A stretch of DNA of 6,549 nt from contig MHER01000098.1 in assembly GCA_001805205.1 (NCBI GenBank), positions 268-6,816 on the forward strand, written 5' to 3'. Every line of letters starts with the position of its first letter. The stretch's first letter is position 1. Origin of the DNA: Nitrospirae bacterium RIFCSPLOW2_12_42_9. GTDB taxonomy: Bacteria; Nitrospirota; 9FT-COMBO-42-15; HDB-SIOI813. Positions 1-5,160 of this stretch are shown one piece after another. Position numbers and translations under genes: made by a program. Below the pieces are notes generated by a model, which saw only the letters and a list, made by a program, of their open reading frames with translations, was not told where the DNA came from and did not search any database.

Positions 1-369
1 ATGGACAGTTTTATCATTAAGACCGACATTCAACACCGTATCCATCATCCCCGGCATTGATAACTTTGCGCCTGACCTGACAGATACAAGGAGCGGGTTA
101 TCCTGGTCACCAAACCCGAAACCTATTGCATCTTCTACCTTTCCAAGATACTCTACAATCTGGTCCCACATTCCTGCAGGATATGTCTCCCTGTTATTAA
201 AATATTCAATGCATGCCTCTGTTGTTATGGTAAACCCCGGGGGGACCCTTATGCCGAGATTGGTCATCTCTGCCAACCCCGCCCCTTTGCCTCCGAGCAG
301 GTCTTTCATATCACCCCTGCCATCTGCCCTCCCCTTACCAAAGAAGTAGACATACTTTTTTGCTGTCAT
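1..369 (-). CDS. ppdK: Pyruvate, phosphate dikinase, N-terminal 123 residues (partial)
   Basis: PPDK interconverts pyruvate + ATP + phosphate and PEP + AMP + pyrophosphate in the cytoplasm, serving gluconeogenesis or pyrophosphate-linked glycolysis. I translated the open frame from the ATG at 367-369 to the window edge and found no stop. Visible PPDK N-terminal signatures are YVYFFGKG (residues 6-13), the glycine-rich LLGGKGAGLAEM (24-35), VPPGFTITTEAC (42-53) and the diagnostic SGAKLSMPGMMDTVLNVGLN (98-117), which belongs to the ATP-grasp nucleotide-binding domain. The family is usually near 880-910 residues, so the phosphohistidine swivel domain and the PEP/pyruvate barrel lie outside the window. 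The start is supported by a strong Shine-Dalgarno sequence 8 nt upstream and by the normal family N-terminus. It follows cysM on the same strand but is separated from it by a palindromic element. PEP synthase is excluded by the PGMMDTVLN motif. Confidence 0.95.
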   Translation of the reverse strand, partial: MTAKKYVYFFGKGRADGRGDMKDLLGGKGAGLAEMTNLGIRVPPGFTITTEACIEYFNNRETYPAGMWDQIVEYLGKVEDAIGFGFGDQDNPLLVSVRSGAKLSMPGMMDTVLNVGLNDKTVH

Positions 370-376
370 AAACTGA

Positions 377-384
377 TCCTCCCC
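377..384 (-). promoter_or_regulatory. Ribosome binding site of ppdK
   Basis: On the minus strand this reads GGGGAGGA, a near-ideal Shine-Dalgarno core, 7-8 nt before the ATG at 367-369. It fixes the ppdK start. It lies just outside the neighbouring mobile element (left edge at 394), so the insertion has left translation initiation intact. No convincing separate sigma70 promoter was seen between cysM and ppdK. Confidence 0.8.
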
Positions 385-387
385 TTT

Positions 388-393
388 TGTAAT
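388..393. repeat. Putative target-site duplication, left copy (TGTAAT)
   Basis: TGTAAT here is repeated exactly at 566-571, immediately outside the other end of the palindromic element. The match continues for two bases (GA) on both sides, but on the left those bases belong to the element's terminal repeat, so 6 bp is the simplest size. Six bases can match by chance. The placement at both element edges is what gives it weight. Confidence 0.55.
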
Positions 394-565
394 GACGGCT
401 TCGCAAAAAGTCCATCTGCTGCGTTGCGCTGCATTCTTCGTCATTGCGGCGTACCTACAAGTACGCCTCATTCCTCAGAATTTGCGCGCCTTCGGGTACC
501 CACTTTTGTGGGTGATGGAGCTTTTTACAAAGCCGTCCACTTTAGGTACTTTTTACGAGACCATC
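394..565. mobile_element. Non-autonomous palindromic element (MITE-like) between cysM and ppdK
   Basis: The 172-bp segment begins GACGGCTTCGCAAAAAGT (394-411) and ends with ACTTTTTACGAGACCATC (548-565). These are inverted repeats matching at 14 of 18 positions, and every mismatch is a transition. TGTAAT occurs directly outside both ends (388-393 and 566-571), as expected of a 6-bp target duplication. A second right-hand copy of the terminal repeat lies inside (515-537). The centre forms a perfect stem, GGCGTAC/GTACGCC (448-454 and 461-467), flanked by further imperfect complementarity, so most of the element can fold on itself. A smaller stem, ACCCAC/GTGGGT, lies at 498-513. It carries no transposase, so mobility would need an enzyme acting in trans. 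From memory, closely similar palindromes are dispersed in many Desulfobacterota and Nitrospirota genomes. An 83-codon open frame across it looks like a by-product of the repeat. Confidence 0.75.
515..537. repeat. Internal second copy of the element's right terminal repeat
   Basis: The reverse complement starts GACGGCTTTGTAAAAAGC and continues TCCAT. It matches the left end (394-415) at 20 of 22 positions with one gap, which is better than the outer right end at 548-565 matches it. It lies only 10 bp inside the outer copy. The element therefore has two candidate right ends. This suggests an insertion next to an older end, a duplicated terminus, or a 144-bp ancestral element (394-537) extended on one side. 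Confidence 0.65.
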
Positions 566-571
566 TGTAAT
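566..571. repeat. Putative target-site duplication, right copy (TGTAAT)
   Basis: This is the partner of the TGTAAT at 388-393. It lies between the element's right terminal repeat and the cysM stop codon, whose last base is only 5 nt away at 576. The insertion therefore fell just behind cysM without changing its reading frame. Confidence 0.55.
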
Positions 572-575
572 GATT

Positions 576-1511
576 TTACCATAAAGGACCCTGTATCTTT
601 TCACTTATTGCCTTTACATCCTCTGTCCAGAGGCGCTCGCTGACATACTTCCAACCGCCGTCAGGCAGGAGTGTAACAATTACCCCTGAATCTATCTTTT
701 TTGCAATCTTAATAACATAAAACATTATCGCACCTGATGAGATACCGGCAAATATCCCTTCTTTATCAGCAAGCTCCTTTACCATCCTGAATGCGTCTTC
801 ATCCTTGCAGAATTCATTCCCATCAAGTTTTTTTAAATCAAGTATTGGCGGCACATAACCCTCAAGAAGGCTTCTCAAACCCTGAAGTCCGCTCTTTGGA
901 TAGGGCTGGACAGCGATCACCCGGGTACCGGGATTATGCTCTTTTAACCTCTGACCTGCACCCATAAGTGTCCCGCCGGTACCGAGGCCGGCAACAAAGT
1001 AATCTATAGGTTCTGATACATCGCTCAGGATCTCAACAGCAGTTGTTTCATAGTGGGCACGCGGGTTGTTCTGGTTACTATACTGATCAAGCATAATATA
1101 GTCAGGATTTTCTTTCAACATCTCCTTTGCGACCCTAATGGCGCCATTTGTGCCCTGCTCTCCAGGTGAGAGGACTATTTCAACCCCGAATGCCTTAAGT
1201 ATCTCGCGTCTCTCAAGACTCATACTCTCAGGCATTACTGCAACAAGTCTGTATCCCTTTATCTTTGCAATCATCCCTAATGAGATACCCGTATTTCCGC
1301 TTGTAGGCTCAAGCAGTATCTTATCTTTGCTAAGTCTTCCTTCCTCTTCAGCCTTTTCAACCATATATTTCGCAATCCTGTCTTTAACACTCCCTGTAGG
1401 ATTAAACCCCTCGAGTTTAGCATAAATCTTGACATTCCTGTTTGGATTTAGACTCTTTATTTCTACAAGCGGGGTATTACCAATAGCATCTATCAGGGTG
1501 TGATATAGCAC
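576..1511 (-). CDS. cysM: Cysteine synthase, CysM type, probably O-phosphoserine-dependent
   Basis: This is a 311-residue, full-length, PLP-dependent cysteine synthase of fold type II, cytoplasmic. Visible motifs are NPTGSVKDR (37-45) with Schiff-base Lys43, the substrate loop TSGNTG (70-75), the PLP-phosphate loop GTGGT (177-181), and GISSGA near residues 254-260. Compared from memory with Mycobacterium tuberculosis CysM, the segment GLR..LEGYVPP aligns with ALR..DEGFVPE. This puts Arg213 at the position of mycobacterial Arg220, the residue reported to bind the phosphate of O-phosphoserine. The end (DGGWKYVSERLW, then a tail finishing PLW) also follows that enzyme rather than CysK, whose equivalent segment is closer to DSGERYLST. 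The expected sulfur donor would be a thiocarboxylated CysO-like carrier, but none is encoded here. The start is GTG at 1509-1511. The gene follows glyS by 35 nt on the same strand, so co-transcription is likely. Cysteine synthase activity is near certain; substrate choice is inferred. Confidence 0.92.
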   Translation of the reverse strand: MLYHTLIDAIGNTPLVEIKSLNPNRNVKIYAKLEGFNPTGSVKDRIAKYMVEKAEEEGRLSKDKILLEPTSGNTGISLGMIAKIKGYRLVAVMPESMSLERREILKAFGVEIVLSPGEQGTNGAIRVAKEMLKENPDYIMLDQYSNQNNPRAHYETTAVEILSDVSEPIDYFVAGLGTGGTLMGAGQRLKEHNPGTRVIAVQPYPKSGLQGLRSLLEGYVPPILDLKKLDGNEFCKDEDAFRMVKELADKEGIFAGISSGAIMFYVIKIAKKIDSGVIVTLLPDGGWKYVSERLWTEDVKAISEKIQGPLW

Positions 1512-1519
1512 CTCTTAAT

Positions 1520-1528
1520 CTCCTCTCC
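1520..1528 (-). promoter_or_regulatory. Ribosome binding site deciding the GTG start of cysM
   Basis: On the minus strand this reads GGAGAGGAG, a strong purine-rich Shine-Dalgarno sequence about 8 nt before the GTG at 1509-1511. The family N-terminus (a short lead, then IGNTPLVEI) begins at the right distance from this GTG, so the non-ATG start is well supported. Confidence 0.75.
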
Positions 1529-1529
1529 G

Positions 1530-1559
1530 TTTAATTCCTGGTCCATTTAATTCCTGGTC
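1530..1559. repeat. Tandem 14-bp duplication covering the glyS stop codon
   Basis: TTTAATTCCTGGTC occurs at 1530-1543 and again at 1546-1559, a perfect 14-bp match with a 16-bp period. The right copy contains the last codons and the TAA stop of glyS. The left copy lies in the glyS-cysM gap. It looks like a small slippage duplication of the glyS 3' end that lengthened the spacer. Neither copy forms a hairpin or terminator that I can see. Confidence 0.8.
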
Positions 1560-3640
1560 TGGCCTTCCACTACTATCTGAGAAAAATCAGCAAGTGTAGA
1601 GAACATGCCCTTTAGATTATTCAGCAGACTGAACCGGTTATTCCGCAATGTCATATCCTTGTCCATGACCAGCACCTTGTCAAAAAACAGGTCAACAAAG
1701 GGTTTAAGTTCAGCAACATACCCAAATGATTTTTCATAATCATGGACTGCGTTAGCGCCAAGCACCTTATCTTTAGTATTAGTATATACCTCGTAGAGTC
1801 CTCTCTCCTCAGCTTCTTTGAATAATTCTTTATTAACCTCCCCGTCATAACCGGCGGGAATTATATTTATAACACGTTTAAAAGATATAATGAGTGGTTC
1901 AAATTCAGTGCCCTGCCTGAACCTGTCAAGGCTGCTGATCCTCAGAAATGAGTCATATGGATTATCAATACCTGTTGATAGCACAGCCCTGACACAATCA
2001 TATCTGTACCCTTCACTTACGAGCAGGGTGCCAAGTCTTTCCTTAAAGAATTCCAGCACACCATCTGTTATTACCCCATGTTTATCCCTGCTTAGCCTGT
2101 CCTGATATGCGGTGAGGGCTATTTTAATAATATCCTTTAGTGAGACAAAATATCTGCTTGTTATAAGAATATTCAGGATTCCGAGTGCCTGTCGTCTTAG
2201 TGCATATGGATCATTTGAGCCGGTGGGTACATTATTACTACCAAAGCATCCTGCAATATTGTCTATCTTATCTGCAATGGCAAGTATCCTTCCTGTTTGA
2301 GCAGAAGGGAGAAAATCCCCTGAGAACCGTGGCAGATATTGCTCATATATTGCATTTGACACTTCATACGGTTCACCCTGCCTCAGGGCATATTCCCTTC
2401 CCATGATCCCCTGCAGCTCCGGGAACTCACCAACCATATCAGTCATCAGGTCAGCCTTTGATAATTCAGAAGCCCTATCTGTGAGAGGTTTAATATCGCC
2501 GCACCCTAACAATAGACATAAACTACCGGATACATCTTTTATCCTCTGGACCTTTCCCCACATAGTCCCGAGTTTTCCCATAAAGATTACCTGTTTGAGT
2601 TTTTCAGCATGTGCCTCAAGCCTTTTTTTAATATCCGCATCAAAAAAGAATCTGGCATCATTGAGCCTTGCCCTTAATACCCTTTCATAACCCTTCCTCA
2701 CAACATCTAAATCTTTGGGTACAGTATTACTTACCCCGATAAAATAAGGTAGTATATTTCCGTTTTCATCTTCAAGTGAAAAACATCTTTGATGTTCCCT
2801 CATTACTGTTATCAGAACATCCTTTGGAAGTGTTAAAAAATCATCATCAAATCTGCCGCAAACTGCCAGAGGGTATTCAGTCAGATAGGTTATTTCTTCA
2901 ATTAATTCCCTGTCCCGGATAATCCTCCCTTTTTTTTCATTCGAGATATTCTGAATCTGCTCTTCAATGATCCTCTCCCTCTTAATCTGGTCCACTATAA
3001 CAAAGTTTTTTTCTAACTTTTCTGTATATTCATTCGTATCTTTAATGCTTATGGGGACAGGCTTCATAAAGCGGTGTCCGAATGTAACGTTCCCGCTTTC
3101 CATCCCTGCAAACCTGATAACAAGGGGTTCTTTCCCAAAAATGGCTAATATCCACCTGACGGGCCTTGCAAATCGTACACCTGTTGCATTCCATCGCATT
3201 GACTTGGGAAATGAAATGGATACAAGGAGGTTCTCAAGGACAATTGGCAGGATATCCTTTGTCATCTTCCCCTTTTCATGTCTCTCAACATATACATATT
3301 CACCTTTGTCCGTATTTTTTACTTTGAGAGAAGAGACATCTATACCCTGACCCCTGGCAAATCCCATAGCTGCCTTTGTTGGTTTTCCATCCCTGTCAAA
3401 GGCTATATCTTTCGGCGGACCTGATACCTCAGTAGTAATATCCCCCTGAAGTTCATTCAATCCAGTTACAATCAGGACCATGCGCCTCGGTGTACCATAT
3501 ACAACCATATCATTGAATTGAATACGGTTTTCTTTTAATAGCTTTTCTGCGGACTCCTTGATAGCTTTCAAAGAGGCAGGTATAAACCTTGCCGGTATCT
3601 CTTCAGCCCCGATCTCTAAGACCATATTGTTGGATGACAT
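1547..3640 (-). CDS. glyS: Glycine--tRNA ligase, beta subunit
   Basis: Beta subunit (697 residues, normal for the family) of the bacterial alpha2-beta2 glycyl-tRNA synthetase. It binds and positions tRNA-Gly while the alpha subunit activates glycine. Family signatures run the whole length: LEIGAEEIPARF (8-19), YGTPRRM (48-54), SGPPKDIAFD (73-82), FPKSMRW (144-150), REHQRCFSLED (281-291), RVLRARLNDARFFFDAD (320-336), the HD-like region DLMTDMVGEFPELQGIMGRE (397-416) and NDPYALRRQALGILN (476-490). The C-terminal DALR-type anticodon-binding region has FVDLFFDKVLVMD followed by RNNRFSLL. The ATG (3638-3640) lies 2 nt after the glyQ stop, so translation is probably coupled to glyQ; only a weak Shine-Dalgarno (GGTAAGGG) precedes it. 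The reading frame is continuous, with no internal stops or frameshifts. Its 3' end carries a short tandem duplication. Confidence 0.98.
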   Translation of the reverse strand: MSSNNMVLEIGAEEIPARFIPASLKAIKESAEKLLKENRIQFNDMVVYGTPRRMVLIVTGLNELQGDITTEVSGPPKDIAFDRDGKPTKAAMGFARGQGIDVSSLKVKNTDKGEYVYVERHEKGKMTKDILPIVLENLLVSISFPKSMRWNATGVRFARPVRWILAIFGKEPLVIRFAGMESGNVTFGHRFMKPVPISIKDTNEYTEKLEKNFVIVDQIKRERIIEEQIQNISNEKKGRIIRDRELIEEITYLTEYPLAVCGRFDDDFLTLPKDVLITVMREHQRCFSLEDENGNILPYFIGVSNTVPKDLDVVRKGYERVLRARLNDARFFFDADIKKRLEAHAEKLKQVIFMGKLGTMWGKVQRIKDVSGSLCLLLGCGDIKPLTDRASELSKADLMTDMVGEFPELQGIMGREYALRQGEPYEVSNAIYEQYLPRFSGDFLPSAQTGRILAIADKIDNIAGCFGSNNVPTGSNDPYALRRQALGILNILITSRYFVSLKDIIKIALTAYQDRLSRDKHGVITDGVLEFFKERLGTLLVSEGYRYDCVRAVLSTGIDNPYDSFLRISSLDRFRQGTEFEPLIISFKRVINIIPAGYDGEVNKELFKEAEERGLYEVYTNTKDKVLGANAVHDYEKSFGYVAELKPFVDLFFDKVLVMDKDMTLRNNRFSLLNNLKGMFSTLADFSQIVVEGQTRN

Positions 3641-3642
3641 TA

Positions 3643-4497
3643 TCAGACCCTTACCAATGCCTTCTTTTCACAATACCCTTCAGCACATCGTCTCGCGAGG
3701 TTCCTCACCCTGCCTATATAACCTGTTCTCTCAGCCACACTTATCGCCTTTCTTGCATCGAGCAGGTTAAAAAAGTGGGATGTCTTAAGACAGTAGTCAT
3801 AGGCCGGCAGGATCAATCCTTTTTCAAGGAGGTTAATTGCCTCCTTTTCGAACATATTGAAGCATGAAAAAAGCATCTCCACATCAGCCTCTTCAAAATT
3901 ATATTTGGAAAACTCTACCTCTGTCTGACGGTGTATGTACCCATATTTAACCCCCTCTGTCCATATGAGATCAAATACATTATCAACCCCTTGAAGGTAC
4001 ATGGCAATACGCTCAAGCCCGTAGGTTATTTCTACAGAAATCGGATCTAATTCAATTCCTCCTACCTCCTGGAAATAAGTAAATTGTGTAATCTCCATGC
4101 CATCGAGCCATACCTCCCAGCCAAGCCCCCAGGCACCAAGTGTCGGTGACTCCCAGTCATCTTCCACGAAACGTATATCATGCTCGTCTGCCTTTAAACC
4201 GAGTGCTGTAAGGCTCTGCAGGTACAGGTCCTGCACATCCGCAGGTGCAGGCTTCAGTATTACCTGGAACTGATAATAATGCTGGAGCCTGTTGGGGTTC
4301 TCGCCATAACGGCCGTCCGCAGGTCTCCTTGATGGCTCTACATACGCCACCCTCCATGGTTCCGGACCCAAAACCCTGAAGAATGTGGCAGGATTAAAAG
4401 TACCTGCACCTACTTCAATATCATATGGCTGCTGAATAACACAGCCCCTGTCCGCCCAGAACCTCTGGAGAGAGAGGATAAGTTCCTGAAATTTCAT
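3643..4497 (-). CDS. glyQ: Glycine--tRNA ligase, alpha subunit
   Basis: Catalytic alpha subunit (284 residues) of heterotetrameric glycyl-tRNA synthetase. It forms glycyl-adenylate and, with GlyS, charges tRNA-Gly in the cytoplasm. It has the class II core typical of Gly[21 protein letters not shown] (13-32), [17 protein letters not shown] (43-59), [18 protein letters not shown] (62-79), [19 protein letters not shown] (106-124), [18 protein letters not shown] (126-143), [16 protein letters not shown] (157-172) and, near the end, [19 protein letters not shown] (243-261). It is slightly shorter at the C-terminus than the E. coli protein, which is common. The ATG at 4495-4497 gives the expected family N-terminus. 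No Shine-Dalgarno precedes it, because the promoter -10 box ends only 8 nt upstream, so the mRNA should be almost leaderless. There is no room for a glycine T-box of the kind that controls glyQS in Firmicutes. Confidence 0.98.
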   Translation of the reverse strand: MKFQELILSLQRFWADRGCVIQQPYDIEVGAGTFNPATFFRVLGPEPWRVAYVEPSRRPADGRYGENPNRLQHYYQFQVILKPAPADVQDLYLQSLTALGLKADEHDIRFVEDDWESPTLGAWGLGWEVWLDGMEITQFTYFQEVGGIELDPISVEITYGLERIAMYLQGVDNVFDLIWTEGVKYGYIHRQTEVEFSKYNFEEADVEMLFSCFNMFEKEAINLLEKGLILPAYDYCLKTSHFFNLLDARKAISVAERTGYIGRVRNLARRCAEGYCEKKALVRV

Positions 4498-4505
4498 TCT
4501 AAGGG

Positions 4506-4535
4506 ATTATAAGGAAATGGGACACTTACTGTCAA
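4506..4535 (-). promoter_or_regulatory. Sigma70-type promoter of glyQ-glyS(-cysM-ppdK)
   Basis: On the minus strand, TTGACA (4530-4535) and TATAAT (4506-4511) both match consensus perfectly with an 18-bp spacer. Transcription would be expected to begin 6-9 nt beyond the -10 box, at the purines of 4497-4500, which is at or within 3 nt of the glyQ ATG. It lies back-to-back with the plus-strand promoter at 4568-4596. No operator palindrome was recognised between the two. Confidence 0.85.
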
Positions 4536-4567
4536 GGACTTGCAGGTACAGAGATTTTAAGTTTAAA

Positions 4568-4596
4568 TTGACGTTTTTCTATAATTAAGCTAAAAT
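4568..4596 (+). promoter_or_regulatory. Sigma70-type promoter of the Spy/CpxP-like gene
   Basis: TTGACG (4568-4573) and TAAAAT (4591-4596) are each one base from consensus and separated by exactly 17 bp. The expected start near 4603 leaves a leader of about 30 nt. That leader contains AAGGGG (4620-4625), a good Shine-Dalgarno 6 nt before the ATG at 4632. The surrounding DNA is AT-rich. The leader is too short for a riboswitch. Confidence 0.75.
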
Positions 4597-4631
4597 TTTA
4601 CAATTAACCTTATCCTAACAAGGGGTGCTTT

Positions 4632-5108
4632 ATGAAAAGAAAGATTGTAATCGGATTGTTGGCTATTCTTGTGGTTGTATTAACCACCACGAATTCAAAC
4701 GCACAGGAAAGAATCAAGAGGAGCATAGGACCGGCTAATTTTTATATCTCCATAAAAGATCAGATAAAGGTTACAAAAGAACAGGAAGAGAAGTTGTTGA
4801 ATATAGAGCAGGGTGCACAGAAAAAACTTGAAGAAATAAGCACTGTAGTTACAAAGGCACAGCAATCTCTTAGTGCACTCACAAGGGAGGAGGATGTAGA
4901 TCTTATAAAGGCAAAGGAATTATTGAAAAATATCGCCACCCTCGAGGCTGATATGAAATTTACTATCCTCGAGACCATAACTCTTGAAAATAAGATCCTT
5001 TCCAAGGACCAGCGTGATAAGGCAAATAATATTGCGAAGGAGATGTCAAAGGGACAGCAGAGACCGCCGGCTCAGACACCGCCACCCGCACCTCCGGCTA
5101 AAAAGTAG
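4632..5108 (+). CDS. Small secreted LTxxQ-like protein (Spy/CpxP-type, putative)
   Basis: This 158-residue protein has a clear Sec signal peptide: MKRK, a hydrophobic core IVIGLLAILVVVL (5-17), and a probable signal peptidase I site after SNA (22-24), with Gln25 as the first mature residue. The mature part is charged and predicted largely helical. It has two motifs resembling the LTxxQ repeat of Spy/CpxP/ZraP periplasmic proteins, VTKEQEEKL (47-55) and LSKDQRDKA (123-131), separated by helices containing IATLEADMKFTILETI (101-116). It ends in a proline-rich tail (PPAQTPPPAPPAKK, 145-158). Known family members are periplasmic chaperones or metal/envelope-stress proteins. I infer a similar envelope role but cannot name a substrate. 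No His-rich or Cys metal site is visible. It is transcribed divergently from glyQ, with its own promoter and a good ribosome binding site. Family assignment is moderate because the motifs are degenerate. Confidence 0.72.
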   Translation: MKRKIVIGLLAILVVVLTTTNSNAQERIKRSIGPANFYISIKDQIKVTKEQEEKLLNIEQGAQKKLEEISTVVTKAQQSLSALTREEDVDLIKAKELLKNIATLEADMKFTILETITLENKILSKDQRDKANNIAKEMSKGQQRPPAQTPPPAPPAKK

Positions 5109-5116
5109 ATTGAAGC

Positions 5117-5138
5117 TCCCTGCAGCAAGCTGCAGGGA
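5117..5138. terminator. Perfect hairpin between two convergent genes
   Basis: TCCCTGCAG (5117-5125), the four-base loop CAAG, then CTGCAGGGA (5130-5138) form a 9-bp stem with no mismatch. It starts 8 nt after the stop of the plus-strand gene and lies 22 nt beyond the stop of the convergent peptidase gene, so it could end transcription from either side. It lacks an adjacent T-run on either strand, so it is not a textbook intrinsic terminator. It may instead protect 3' ends, or be a copy of a small dispersed palindrome. Confidence 0.55.
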
Positions 5139-5160
5139 TTGCGCTAGCTATGCATTTTCA

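Noticed and set aside
392..643. An 83-codon plus-strand open frame beginning MTASQKVHLLRCAAFF
   Set aside because: It lies over the palindromic element and then runs into the 3' end of cysM on the other strand. No ribosome binding site of its own fits, and its sequence is explained by the inverted repeats. Treated as a by-product of the element.
1138..1425. A 95-codon plus-strand open frame
   Set aside because: Antisense to the well-conserved middle of cysM, with composition of a reverse-frame shadow and no recognisable domain.
2967..3350. A 127-codon plus-strand open frame
   Set aside because: Antisense to glyS, which is full length and conserved throughout; no ribosome binding site or protein motif supports it.
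3589..3867. Overlapping plus-strand open frames across the glyQ-glyS junction
   Set aside because: Both opposing genes are intact and conserved here; the plus-strand frames show no family features.
4498..4631. A T-box or glycine riboswitch ahead of glyQ
   Set aside because: The -10 box ends 8 nt before the glyQ ATG, so there is no transcribed leader that could hold one.
4760..5005. An 81-codon minus-strand open frame inside the Spy/CpxP-like gene
   Set aside because: Shadow of a charged helical coding sequence; the plus-strand gene has its own promoter, ribosome binding site and signal peptide.
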